Source: a virus. Taken from it: a stretch of 36,687 nt of DNA. The notes beneath the pieces are model-generated. The model was not told where the DNA came from. It saw only the letters and a program-made list of their open reading frames with translations, and searched no databases. The translations under genes were made by a program, and so were the position numbers. The DNA lies in IMG/VR virus record IMGVR_UViG_3300024520_000237, positions 1-36,687 of that record. One strand, 5' to 3'. Positions 5,006 through 13,148 of this stretch are shown piece after piece. The first letter of the stretch is position 1. Every line of letters starts with the position of its first letter.

Positions 5006-7552
5006 ATGGCGATTGAGCGCAGTTTAAATGGTATGGGTGAAAGCATCGAGGGTAATGCAGGTGAAATCGGGATTGATGAAGTATTAGAAATAGAAATTGA
5101 AGCCCCCGAAATACTTACTTTGGATGATGGCAGTGTAGAAATAACCCTTATTGCAGAGGGGGCTGAAGATTTAGCAAGTGCGCCTTTTGATGCTAACTTG
5201 GCTGACTATCTAGATGAAGGGCAATTGGTCGAGTTATCTACCGAGCTGGTAGCTTCAGTCGAATCGGATACTCAAAGCCGCCGAGAATGGGCAGATACTT
5301 TTGTTAAGGGACTGGAAGTTCTTGGTTTTAATTATGAGGACAGGACGGAGCCTTGGGAAAATGCTTGTGGTGTATACAGTACGGTATTAGCCGAAGCGGC
5401 TATAAGATTTCAAGCGGAAGCTATGAGCGAAACGTTCCCTGCTGTGGGACCGGTTAAAACTCAGATCCTGGGTGAAATAACGCGGGACAAAGAAGACGCA
5501 GCGCTCCGTGTTAAAACGGATATGAACTATGAATTGACTGAGGTCATGGTCGAATACCGTCCTGAACATGAGCGGATGCTTTATAGTTTAGGGTTAGCTG
5601 GTTCCGCATTTAAGAAAGTTTATTTTGATCCCAATTTGGATCGTCAGGTTGCTTTATATATCCCCGCTGAAGACATGATTGTTCCTTACGGTGCATCTAA
5701 TCTGGAAACCGCCGAGCGTGTTACTCATGTAATGCGTAAAACCAAGAACGAAATGGTGAAGCTACAGGCAGCAGGGTTCTATAGAAATATAGAGTTAGGT
5801 GAGCCTGTTACTTTTTTTACTGATATTGAAGAGGAAAAAGCAAAAGAAGGTGGTTTCTCTTTAAATTCTGATGATCGTTACACGTTATATGAAATCCATG
5901 CGGATTTAGTGCTTGATGAAGTAGACGAAGCGGAACGGGAAGACCCGCGAGGCATGGGTTTAGCGCGTAGGGAAGAGTCTGATGATCGAGATGAACTGCA
6001 AATAGCCAAACCTTACGTAGTTACCATCGAACAAGGCACTGGCACGGTCCTTGCAGTGCGGCGAAACTGGAACCCTGATGACCCGTTGAAGCTAAAGCGT
6101 CAACATTTTGTACATTATGTGTATGTTCCTGGGTTTGGCTTCTATGGTCTTGGTTTAATTCACATTATTGGTGGGTATGCACGGGCTGGAACCTCTATAA
6201 TTCGCCAATTAGTTGACGCAGGGACACTTTCTAACCTCCCAGGAGGCTTAAAATCGCGTGGTTTGCGTGTAAAAGGGGATGATACGCCTATTGGGCCAGG
6301 GGAATTCCGCGATGTGGACGTACCCAGTGGGTCAATCCGCGATAATATCCTGCCATTACCCTATAAAGAGCCAAGTCAGACATTATTGGCGTTATTAGAC
6401 AAGATTACTGAAGAAGGCCGCAGATTAGGGGCTATATCAGACATGAATATCTCCGACATGAGTGCAAATGCACCTGTCGGTACGACCCTTGCTCTACTGG
6501 AGCGTACTTTAAAGCCAATGGCAGCGGTTCAATCCCGCGTTCATTATGCAATGCGGCAGGAATTTAAACTGCTCAGGGCAATTATGGCTGAATACGCCCC
6601 TGCTGAGTATGAGTACATGCCTGACCGTGGTGAGCAACGTGCTCGACAAGCCGACTACGCCACGGTGGAAGTAATTCCTGTCAGTGATCCCAATAGCAGC
6701 ACGATGGCACAAAGAGTTGTGCAATATCAGACTGTTATGCAACTGGCACAGGCTACCCCGCAGATATATGACCTGCCTCAACTTCACCGACAGATGATTG
6801 AGGTCTTGGGAATTAAGAACGCTGATAAGCTGGTACCAACTGAAGATGATATGACTCCGGTAGATCCTGTCAGCGAGAATATGGATGCGTTGACCAGTAC
6901 TCCGATCAAAGCTTTTATGTATCAGGACCATCAAGCCCACATACAAGCACATCAAGCTTTTATACAAGACCCCATGATTGCACAGACTATTGGGCAGAAC
7001 CCTTTGGCTAACCAAATTATGGGGGAGTTGCAAGCGCACATTGCAGAGCACACGGCGTTCTTGTATAGACGGCAAATTGAGGAGCGCATCGGAGCACCAC
7101 TCCCACCACCTAATGAAGAACTTTCGGAAGAAGTGGAAATACAACTTGCTCAGTTACAGGCCACTGCGGCTATTCAACTTACGCAAGCGCACCAGCAACA
7201 ACAAGCTCAACAAGCCGCTGAGGAACAAGCGCAAGACCCCATCATCCAAATGCAGCAAGAAGAGTTGCGTTTAAAAGCTGAAGAGCAAGAACGCAAGGCG
7301 TTGAAAGATGCTTCTGATGTGGCATTGGATCAAGCCAGGTTAGATTTAGACACTAAGAAAGCTCAGTCTACGGCAGCGTTGGAAGCAAATAGGATTGCCT
7401 CGCAGAACCAAGCTGCTGAAGCTAAAAATGATGTGGCTGAAGCTAAAGTTATTTTAGACATGGCAAAAGTAAAAGGCGAAGAAAAACGGACTAGAGCGGA
7501 AGCGCATCGTGATGCGTCCGAGGCTTACCGCGATGATAGAGAGGATAGATAG
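5006..7552 (+). CDS. Portal protein with long C-terminal coiled coil
   Basis: This is an 848-residue protein forming the dodecameric channel through which DNA enters and leaves. An acidic N-terminal segment (1-75) precedes the portal core. Core landmarks are SRREWADTFVKGLEVLG, AGSAFKKVYFDP, VPGFGFYGLGLIHIIGG and the highly conserved GAISDMNISDMSANAPVGTT (about 480-500) with ERTLKPMAAVQSRVHYAMR after it. From about residue 690 to the end the sequence becomes Gln/Ala/Glu/Lys-rich (QQQQAQQAAEEQ and heptad-like stretches), a long coiled coil or barrel extension like that of P22-type portals. It starts 3 nt after the preceding stop. Family assignment rests on the core pattern and the gene order terminase-portal-scaffold-capsid. 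Confidence 0.9.
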   Translation: MAIERSLNGMGESIEGNAGEIGIDEVLEIEIEAPEILTLDDGSVEITLIAEGAEDLASAPFDANLADYLDEGQLVELSTELVASVESDTQSRREWADTFVKGLEVLGFNYEDRTEPWENACGVYSTVLAEAAIRFQAEAMSETFPAVGPVKTQILGEITRDKEDAALRVKTDMNYELTEVMVEYRPEHERMLYSLGLAGSAFKKVYFDPNLDRQVALYIPAEDMIVPYGASNLETAERVTHVMRKTKNEMVKLQAAGFYRNIELGEPVTFFTDIEEEKAKEGGFSLNSDDRYTLYEIHADLVLDEVDEAEREDPRGMGLARREESDDRDELQIAKPYVVTIEQGTGTVLAVRRNWNPDDPLKLKRQHFVHYVYVPGFGFYGLGLIHIIGGYARAGTSIIRQLVDAGTLSNLPGGLKSRGLRVKGDDTPIGPGEFRDVDVPSGSIRDNILPLPYKEPSQTLLALLDKITEEGRRLGAISDMNISDMSANAPVGTTLALLERTLKPMAAVQSRVHYAMRQEFKLLRAIMAEYAPAEYEYMPDRGEQRARQADYATVEVIPVSDPNSSTMAQRVVQYQTVMQLAQATPQIYDLPQLHRQMIEVLGIKNADKLVPTEDDMTPVDPVSENMDALTSTPIKAFMYQDHQAHIQAHQAFIQDPMIAQTIGQNPLANQIMGELQAHIAEHTAFLYRRQIEERIGAPLPPPNEELSEEVEIQLAQLQATAAIQLTQAHQQQQAQQAAEEQAQDPIIQMQQEELRLKAEEQERKALKDASDVALDQARLDLDTKKAQSTAALEANRIASQNQAAEAKNDVAEAKVILDMAKVKGEEKRTRAEAHRDASEAYRDDREDR

Positions 7553-7561
7553 GCTTAAAGT

Positions 7562-8311
7562 ATGGCAGAACGCAAAACCCCCAAAGTTTCAGTATTATTA
7601 ATTTCTTACAATGGCCGTGCCCCTTTATTAAAAAGGGCTGTAACCAGTGTGTTGAAACAAAACTACAAAAACTGGGAGCTGATAATCCAAGACGATTGTT
7701 CAACGGATGGGTCTTTTAATTTAATTAAAACGCTAGGGCAAGCCGACCCCCGCATAAAAGTTTACAGAAACGAAACCAACTTGGGCATTTCTAAAAATAG
7801 GTTGGCCGCTTATGGCAATGCTACGGGTGAGTTGATATGCCATTTAGACAATGATGATTTTTTGTACGCGCACGCTTTAGGGTACATGGCTGCTACTTTT
7901 GTACAAAACCCAGAGATAGGGTTTGCTTACAGTGACCAAGCTTTTGTAGATGGGGAAGGAAGGCCTTTTGAATACGTAGCGAACAAAGAATTTGGTGAGC
8001 CCCTAACACAGTATGGGTGGCGGCATTTAGGAATGTTTAGGCGAAGTGCGTATGAAGCCACCGAAGGCTATAACACCAACTTGGATTGGCCTTGTGAAGA
8101 TGGCGATATATTCATGCAGATAGCAGAGAAATTCCCATTTAAGCGGGTGCCTCATGTTTTGTATGCTTATAACAATGTAGGGGAGCACGCCTCACACGGG
8201 GTGCCCCAATGTCAACATTGTTTGAGTAGAGCAAAGTGTAATTACATACGGGTATGGGCAGCGGCTTGTGACCCTCCCATAGATGTAATTACTTGGAAAG
8301 CGGCGGCATAA
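7562..8311 (+). CDS. GT-A family (family 2) glycosyltransferase
   Basis: This is a 249-residue enzyme predicted to transfer a sugar from a nucleotide-sugar donor. It has the standard GT2 start VSVLLISYNG (about 9-18), the donor-binding DDCSTDGS (about 44-51), the metal-binding DxD-type HLDNDD (about 94-99) and a downstream CEDGDIF (about 179-185) that may supply the acceptor-side acidic residue. The C-terminus has an unusual CQHCLSRAKC cluster that could bind a metal. There is no membrane segment, so it is probably soluble. It sits between portal and scaffold genes. The target could be a capsid protein, host envelope glycan or modified DNA; the sequence does not decide. Confidence 0.85.
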   Translation: MAERKTPKVSVLLISYNGRAPLLKRAVTSVLKQNYKNWELIIQDDCSTDGSFNLIKTLGQADPRIKVYRNETNLGISKNRLAAYGNATGELICHLDNDDFLYAHALGYMAATFVQNPEIGFAYSDQAFVDGEGRPFEYVANKEFGEPLTQYGWRHLGMFRRSAYEATEGYNTNLDWPCEDGDIFMQIAEKFPFKRVPHVLYAYNNVGEHASHGVPQCQHCLSRAKCNYIRVWAAACDPPIDVITWKAAA

Positions 8312-8328
8312 CAACAAGGGGATAGATA

Positions 8329-8526
8329 ATGGCTAAAACCGTCTTTGACGTTCTAATAGATAAACTTACAGACCACAAAAGGTCGAGCGAAGAATTTATA
8401 CGATCCGGTACAGCTAAAGACTATGCCGCTTATAAAGAAGTGTGTGGTGTGCTTCGGGGTCTGGATACCGCATTACGAGAAGTAAATGACCTCTCGCGTA
8501 ATTATATGGAAGATGCAGATGACTGA
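8329..8526 (+). CDS. Small conserved phage protein
   Basis: This is a 65-residue helical protein (MAKTVFDVLIDKLTDHKRSS) with a strong GGGGAT ribosome binding site. The middle AKDYAAYKEVCGVLRGLDTALREVNDL resembles small proteins that I know from many phage head modules, where they lie shortly before the co-chaperonin or scaffold. It contains one Cys and no membrane segment. The next gene starts inside its last codons, so the two are translationally coupled. Function unknown. Confidence 0.75.
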   Translation: MAKTVFDVLIDKLTDHKRSSEEFIRSGTAKDYAAYKEVCGVLRGLDTALREVNDLSRNYMEDADD

Positions 8527-8926
8527 AATGACAGCGTTAGAAAAGAAACGCAAAGAAAAAATAGAAACAGATGAGATCGCGCAAGAAGCCTTAGATGCAC
8601 TTATCCCTAAACCTGTAGGGTATAGGTTGCTTATTGCTTTGCCTAATGTAGAAGAATCGTTTTCGGGAGGAATCCTGAAGGCCGCTAAAACACTCCATGA
8701 AGAATATATCCTGTCTACGATAGGGTTGGTATTGGATATGGGGGAGCAAGCGTATGCAGACAAAGACCGATTTCCTACGGGCCCTTGGTGTAAACAAGGG
8801 GACTACGTAATGTTTCGCGCTAATACTGGTACACGTTTTAAGGTTGGCAATCAAGAGTATCGTTTGATGAATGATGATTCTGTTGAAGCCGTTGTTGATG
8901 ATCCGAGTGTGGTCGCTCGTGCGTAA
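8519..8926 (+). CDS. GroES-like co-chaperonin
   Basis: This is a 135-residue protein of the GroES/gp31 type. PKPVGYRLLIALPNVEE (about 29-45) opens the beta barrel. SGGILKAAKTLHEEY is the likely GroEL-binding mobile loop. IGLVLDMGEQAYADKDRF, GPWCKQGDYVMFRANTG and the closing YRLMNDDSVEAVVDDP complete the fold. An earlier in-frame start exists, but ATG 8519 has a GGAAG site at a proper distance and overlaps the upstream stop by 8 nt. T4 gp31 is the known precedent: it replaces host GroES so that GroEL can fold the major capsid protein. The position directly before scaffold and capsid genes fits that role (inference). Confidence 0.85.
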   Translation: MTEMTALEKKRKEKIETDEIAQEALDALIPKPVGYRLLIALPNVEESFSGGILKAAKTLHEEYILSTIGLVLDMGEQAYADKDRFPTGPWCKQGDYVMFRANTGTRFKVGNQEYRLMNDDSVEAVVDDPSVVARA

Positions 8927-8936
8927 GGAGTAAGTT

Positions 8937-9965
8937 ATGCCCATGCAACAAGTAGAGTATGAATTTCCTGATCCTGATAAAGCGGAAGAAGGGAAAGAGA
9001 TAGAGGTAGAAACCGTTGAAGATCCTTTAGAGATAGAAGTAGAAGGGGCGGTGGGGCGAGAAGAGATAGGAAAGCCTAAACCTAAGCCCAAAGAAGAAGT
9101 TGAAATAGAAATTATCGATGATACCCCCGAAAAAGATAAAGGCAAAACGCCTTCTAACTTTAAAGAAGTCGATGATGAAGAGTTAGAAAGTTATTCTAAG
9201 TCCGTTAAAAAACGCATTGGGCAGCTTAACAAAGCTATCCATGATGAACGGCGTGCAAAAGAAGCAGCGGAACGCGAAGCAGCGGAGCTTACCAGGATCT
9301 CTAAACCTTTATTTGCAGAGAACCAACAGTTAAAAGGCACCGTTGATAAAAACCAAGCAGCTTTGTTGCAACAAGCTAAAACTACTGTGGCGGCAGAAGC
9401 AGAAATTGCTAAACGCCAATACAAAGAAGCTTACGAATCCGGTGATGCCGAAGCTATGGTGGCCGCTCAAGAAGCACTTACCCAAGCTAAAATTCGAGCG
9501 GATAGGGTTGCCAACTTTAAACCGGCACCTTTACAAACCTCACAAAATAATATACAAGTACCCGAAAGTAAGGTTCAACCCCCAACACCCCGCGATCAAC
9601 AAGCGGATAGTTGGGCGAAAGATAATTCTTGGTTTGGTTCGGACGATGAAATGACAGCGTTCGCGTTAGGGTTAGATACCAAGCTAAAGAAAAACGGGGT
9701 AGACCCCCGCAGTGCAGAATACTACGAAAAAATAAACTTTCGTATGCGAGAAGTTTTTCCTGACTATGAGTTTGGAGACACAGATACTGAATCTGCAAAA
9801 CCGAAACAAAAGTCGAGTAATGTGGTTGCACCCGCTACGCGGAGCACTTCACCTAAAAAAGTGACACTATCGCAAACACAGGTAGCTCTTGCAAAACGAC
9901 TAGGTGTTAGCCTAGAAGATTACGCTAAACAAGCTGCGGTATTAATGAGGAAACAAAATGGCTGA
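8937..9965 (+). CDS. Scaffolding protein
   Basis: This is a 342-residue, highly charged protein. The N-terminal 85 residues are strongly acidic (EEGKEIEVETVEDPLEIEVE). A Lys/Glu/Ala-rich coiled coil follows (about 95-175: KKRIGQLNKAIHDERRAKEA and on). After this comes a Pro/Gln linker, a conserved DSWAKDNSWFGSDDEMTAFA block (about 225-245) and a basic C-terminal tail with VALAKRLGVSLEDYAKQA. Basic C-terminal helices of scaffolds contact the coat protein in P22. The position between the co-chaperonin and capsid genes is classic. It has an AAGGAG site and overlaps the next gene by 8 nt. No protease motif is seen. Confidence 0.8.
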   Translation: MPMQQVEYEFPDPDKAEEGKEIEVETVEDPLEIEVEGAVGREEIGKPKPKPKEEVEIEIIDDTPEKDKGKTPSNFKEVDDEELESYSKSVKKRIGQLNKAIHDERRAKEAAEREAAELTRISKPLFAENQQLKGTVDKNQAALLQQAKTTVAAEAEIAKRQYKEAYESGDAEAMVAAQEALTQAKIRADRVANFKPAPLQTSQNNIQVPESKVQPPTPRDQQADSWAKDNSWFGSDDEMTAFALGLDTKLKKNGVDPRSAEYYEKINFRMREVFPDYEFGDTDTESAKPKQKSSNVVAPATRSTSPKKVTLSQTQVALAKRLGVSLEDYAKQAAVLMRKQNG

Positions 9966-10404
9966 ACAAAGATTAGATAGAGAACTGGAAACGGCTCAAA
10001 CGAAAACCCGAAAGCAAGCGTGGAAAAGACCAGAGCTATTGCCTGATCCTACTCCACAAGCTGGTTGGACTTTTCACTGGGTGCGTGTCAGCACTAATGG
10101 ACAGCCGGACCCTACAAATGTTTCCGCAAAGTTACGAGAAGGTTGGGAACCATGCAAAGCCTCAGACCATCCTGAAATTGAGTTGGTCAGTATTGAGAAT
10201 GAACGCTTTAAAGACAATGTTGTCATGGGCGGTCTTATGCTTTGTAAAGCACCCAAAGAACTTGTTGAGGAACGGAACGCCTACTATAAAGAATCTAGTG
10301 AGGCCCAAATACGTTCGGTAGACAATAATTTAATGCGAGAGTCTGACCCTAGAATGCCTATTTATAATGAGCGTAAATCTGAGGTTACTTTCGGTAAAGG
10401 ATAA
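9958..10404 (+). CDS. Conserved head-module protein of unknown function
   Basis: This is a 148-residue protein with a basic N-terminus (TKTRKQAWKRPELLPDP) and the conserved blocks HWVRVSTNGQPDPTNVSAKL, REGWEPCKASDHPEIE, VMGGLMLCKAPKELVEERNA and DNNLMRESDPRMPIYNERKS. I recognise this set as a family that regularly lies between scaffold and capsid genes in marine short-tailed phages, but its function is not known to me. The start overlaps the scaffold gene by 8 nt (ATGAGGAAACAAAATGGC context), so it is co-translated. A structural or assembly role is likely from position. Confidence 0.75.
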   Translation: MAEQRLDRELETAQTKTRKQAWKRPELLPDPTPQAGWTFHWVRVSTNGQPDPTNVSAKLREGWEPCKASDHPEIELVSIENERFKDNVVMGGLMLCKAPKELVEERNAYYKESSEAQIRSVDNNLMRESDPRMPIYNERKSEVTFGKG

Positions 10405-10417
10405 TTAGGAGATTCAA

Positions 10418-11023
10418 ATGGCTACTACAGCTACCCCCTATGGGCTTCGGCCTATAAATGAGGTGAGTGGTACTCCCTATGCAGGGGCCACCCGCAAACT
10501 TCCTATTGTGTCCGGTTATGGTACTAATATTTTTTATGGCTCTGTGGTCATAATTAATGCTACAGGTACTATTGAACTGTGCACGGATATAGGTTCCGCA
10601 GGCGATCCATTCCCCGCTGGTACTATTGGCGTGTTTATGGGTTGTTCTTATACGGATGCAACTATGGGTTTTGTTAACCGCCAGTACTGGCCTGCTAGTC
10701 AGGTAGCTTCTGATGCGTTGGCGTTCATCGTAGATGATCCCAATGTTGCTTTCCAAATACAAGGTGATGGAGCAATGACCCAAATTACATTGGGCATGAA
10801 TGCACCTTTGGCTAATGTACAATCGACCTCTACAGGTAGCACTGCTACTGGTAACTCGAATGTTGCATTAGACGCAACTACCGCAGCAACTACAGGTATT
10901 GCCTTCAGAGTCGTTGATTTTATCAATGCTCCAGGCAGTGAAGTAGGTGACGCATTCACTGATGTGGTGGTTAAATTTAACCCCGGATCGCATTCATACA
11001 CCAGCAATACCGGTACAGTCTAA
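10418..11023 (+). CDS. Probable capsid decoration (head fibre/cement) protein
   Basis: This is a 201-residue protein beginning MATTATPYGLRPINEVSGTP, with a TAGGAG ribosome binding site. It is Gly/Thr/Ala-rich and strongly beta, with KLPIVSGYGTNIFYGSVVII and FMGCSYTDATMGFVNRQYWP, as in small cement proteins. Genes of this kind often lie immediately before a major capsid gene of this type, and it is separated from that gene by only 12 bases. No coiled coil, signal peptide or enzymatic motif is visible. Assignment is by composition and context. Confidence 0.65.
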   Translation: MATTATPYGLRPINEVSGTPYAGATRKLPIVSGYGTNIFYGSVVIINATGTIELCTDIGSAGDPFPAGTIGVFMGCSYTDATMGFVNRQYWPASQVASDALAFIVDDPNVAFQIQGDGAMTQITLGMNAPLANVQSTSTGSTATGNSNVALDATTAATTGIAFRVVDFINAPGSEVGDAFTDVVVKFNPGSHSYTSNTGTV

Positions 11024-11035
11024 GGAGATTGACAG

Positions 11036-11947
11036 ATGGCTATTTCACGAGCGCAACTCCTCAAGGAACTATTACCGGGTTTGAATGCCCTGTTCGGCCT
11101 TGAGTACGCACGATATGGCGAAGAAACTAAAGAAATCTTTGAAACAGAGAGTTCTGACCGTTCCTTCGAGGAAGAAGTAAAGTTGTCAGGCTTTGGTGCC
11201 GCCCCCGTTAAAAACGAGGGTTCCGCCATTCAGTATGACAACGCACAAGAAACCTACACGGCCCGTTATGTGAATGAAACAATTGCTATGGGATTCTCAC
11301 TGACCGAAGAGGCCATTGAGGATAACCTGTACGATTCCCTTTCAGCACGTTACACAAAGGCACTAGCTAGAGCGATGGCTTACACCAAGCAAGTTAAAGG
11401 TGCAGCTATTCTCAACACTGGTTTTGCCGGTGGCCCTACTTATGGGGACGGTCAGGTTTTATTTTCAACCGCGCACCCGTTAGTTTCGGGCGGTGTAAAC
11501 TCCAATACTCCAGCTACTGGCGTTGATTTAAACGAGACTTCCTTGGAAGCCGCCGTTATCCAAATCGCTGGTTGGACGGACGAACGTGGTCTGTTGATCG
11601 CAGCTAAACCTCGTAAGCTTGTTATTCCACCTGCGTTGCAATTCGTTGCTACACGTTTGATGGATTCGGAGCTTAGAGTTGGCACTGCTGACAACGACAT
11701 CAACGCCATTCGCAATAACGGTGTAGTTCCAGAGGGTTATACAGTTAATAACTATCTGACTGACGGTAATGCGTGGTTCTTGATGACCGACGTTCCAAAC
11801 GGATTGAAGCATTTTGTCCGTACCCCAATGTCTACATCTATGGATGCTGACTTTGACACTGGTAATAGCCGTTACAAGGCTCGTGAGCGATACAGCTTCG
11901 GCGTATCTGACCCACTTGGTGCGTATGGTTCTGCCGGGGCTACATAA
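11036..11947 (+). CDS. Major capsid protein, Mu gpT-like
   Basis: This is a 303-residue protein forming the icosahedral shell. The pattern ALFGLEYARYGEETKEIFET, then EEEVKLSGFGAAPVKNEG, ARYVNETIAMGFSLTEEAIED, GQVLFSTAHP (about 138-147) and PNGLKHFVRTPMSTSMD is that of Mu gpT-like major head proteins with the HK97 fold. It has a TAAGGAGA site. A strong intrinsic terminator follows within about 40 bases, as expected for the most heavily expressed gene of the module. There is no fused protease or long N-terminal delta domain, consistent with a separate scaffold gene. Confidence 0.9.
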   Translation: MAISRAQLLKELLPGLNALFGLEYARYGEETKEIFETESSDRSFEEEVKLSGFGAAPVKNEGSAIQYDNAQETYTARYVNETIAMGFSLTEEAIEDNLYDSLSARYTKALARAMAYTKQVKGAAILNTGFAGGPTYGDGQVLFSTAHPLVSGGVNSNTPATGVDLNETSLEAAVIQIAGWTDERGLLIAAKPRKLVIPPALQFVATRLMDSELRVGTADNDINAIRNNGVVPEGYTVNNYLTDGNAWFLMTDVPNGLKHFVRTPMSTSMDADFDTGNSRYKARERYSFGVSDPLGAYGSAGAT

Positions 11948-11985
11948 AAGAGTCCTCCCTAAAAATCATAACTTTTTGATTTTAG

Positions 11986-12008
11986 CCCCGCCTAGTGCGG
12001 GGTTTTTT
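11986..12008 (+). terminator. Strong intrinsic terminator after major capsid gene
   Basis: CCCCGC (11986-11991) and GCGGGG (11997-12002) form a 6-bp GC-rich stem with loop CTAGT, followed directly by six T (12003-12008). It lies 39 bases past the capsid stop and separates the packaging/head transcript from the next block. A weaker AT-rich inverted repeat (AAAATCA/TGATTTT, about 11962-11983) precedes it. Confidence 0.88.
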
Positions 12009-12009
12009 A

Positions 12010-12039
12010 TTGTGTTAAAAAAGATTTATGCTATATACT
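12010..12039 (+). promoter_or_regulatory. Candidate promoter after the terminator
   Basis: TTGTGT (12010-12015) and TATACT (12034-12039) are separated by 18 bases. The -10 region lies in TATATACTCTA (12032-12042), which recurs at 2091-2101 in the main control region. It would restart transcription for the genes from 12131 onward and produce a leader of roughly 80 bases. Confidence 0.45.
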
Positions 12040-12045
12040 CTAAAA

Positions 12046-12118
12046 CAACCGGGAATAACCGGTGTATCTGACAGCTCCCGGCTGACGACATGCAGACAGA
12101 TATACCCTACTCGCATGT
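12046..12118 (+). ncRNA. Pseudoknotted 5' leader RNA candidate
   Basis: Stem P1 pairs 12061-12070 with 12097-12106 (10 bp, one G-U). Inside its loop a hairpin pairs CAGC (12072-12075) with GCTG (12081-12084). ACATGC (12088-12093), also inside the P1 loop, pairs perfectly with GCATGT (12113-12118) beyond P1, giving an H-type pseudoknot. In addition CCGGGA (12049-12054) can pair with TCCCGG (12076-12081), the inner hairpin loop. The 3' strand of the pseudoknot touches the TGAGGA ribosome binding site (about 12118-12123) of the next gene. This layout resembles translational riboswitches or autoregulatory leaders. I do not recognise it as a named RNA family. Confidence 0.55.
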
Positions 12119-12130
12119 GAGGAATCTAAA

Positions 12131-12715
12131 ATGGCTAGAACCACTTTTTCGGGGCCAGTGCGCTCTCTCAATGGGTTTGTTTCTGCCGGAACGGGGAATC
12201 TTTTTTTACTCGACGCCGACAATACAACACTTGCACTTCAACTATTTCCAACACCGGTAGTCGATGGTAACAACAACCCAACTGGCGCAATTACTGTGGG
12301 CAGTGGGGGAATTATGAATGTGTACAACAGTACTAACCCTACTGGAGCGGCACAACTTACGTTACCTGCGGTCTTGTCTACAACGCCAGATGATAATACT
12401 GACCCTAACCAGCAAAACAATCTGGGGGCTACGATTACTCTTTATATGCCCTTTGACCTAGCTAACAACCTAGTTGTCAAGCCAACAGGTGCAGACATTT
12501 TCACTGGCTTTGCTATGGCTGTGGATGCAGCGGGTCTTACTACTACGTTTATTAGTGGAGTAGGGGATACTACTTTTACTTGGAACGGTGGCACTACTGG
12601 TGGGGACATAGACAGTAAGGTTACCTTTACTGCTATAACTGCTGGTGCGTGGTTTGTAGAAGCTGTTTGTATAGGTGCTGCTGGCGGCGCTGCTGCGACT
12701 CCATTTAGTGCTTAA
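12131..12715 (+). CDS. Virion structural protein of unknown function
   Basis: This is a 194-residue beta-rich protein (MARTTFSGPVRSLNGFVSAG), rich in Thr, Gly, Asn and Ala, with no charged coil, signal peptide or enzyme motif. It has a TGAGGA site that borders the pseudoknotted leader just upstream, so its translation may be controlled by that RNA. Being the first gene after the capsid terminator and having its own promoter candidate suggests high, separately tuned expression, as for a second decoration or head-tail protein. I cannot assign it to a named family; the low-charge Gly/Thr composition fits an exposed capsid protein. Confidence 0.7.
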   Translation: MARTTFSGPVRSLNGFVSAGTGNLFLLDADNTTLALQLFPTPVVDGNNNPTGAITVGSGGIMNVYNSTNPTGAAQLTLPAVLSTTPDDNTDPNQQNNLGATITLYMPFDLANNLVVKPTGADIFTGFAMAVDAAGLTTTFISGVGDTTFTWNGGTTGGDIDSKVTFTAITAGAWFVEAVCIGAAGGAAATPFSA

Positions 12716-12737
12716 CACTAACTATAAGGAGTAATGT

Positions 12738-13148
12738 ATGGCTGATACACTTACGAGCCAAGTAATACAGGACGGCGGCCGCACTGCTGTCCTCAAGTTT
12801 ACCAATGTCAGTGACGGGTCAGGTCAAGCAGCTGCTGTATTAGTAGATGTTTCTACGCTCAGTGCTGACCCTGTGACTAGGCAAGCCTGTACTGGCGTAA
12901 CCTTGCAGACTATTACCTTTTCCAATATTGGCATGGGCGTAGAGCTGTTATGGGACGCAACCACCAATGTACCTCTACTTAACCTGCCACAAGACTGGGA
13001 AGATACTATAGACTTTTCAGCTTTTGGTATTCCGAATAATGCAGGTGTAGGAAAGACAGGAGATATTCTTGTCACTACTGTAGGGGCTACAGCAGGGGAT
13101 ACTTATTTGCTTGTTTTAACTTTAACCAAGTCTTATGCCAGCGTCTAA
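12738..13148 (+). CDS. Conserved virion protein
   Basis: This is a 136-residue protein starting MADTLTSQVIQDGGRTAVLK, with a TAAGGAG ribosome binding site. The pattern VIQDGGRTAVLKFTNVSDGSG, then TIxFSNIGMGVELLWDATTN and FSAFGIPNNAGVGKTGDILVTT is one I have seen in structural blocks of several marine phages. Predicted structure is all beta with no membrane segment. The stop lies inside the next gene (14-nt overlap). It is probably a small head or connector protein; a precise role is not known to me. Confidence 0.7.
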   Translation: MADTLTSQVIQDGGRTAVLKFTNVSDGSGQAAAVLVDVSTLSADPVTRQACTGVTLQTITFSNIGMGVELLWDATTNVPLLNLPQDWEDTIDFSAFGIPNNAGVGKTGDILVTTVGATAGDTYLLVLTLTKSYASV

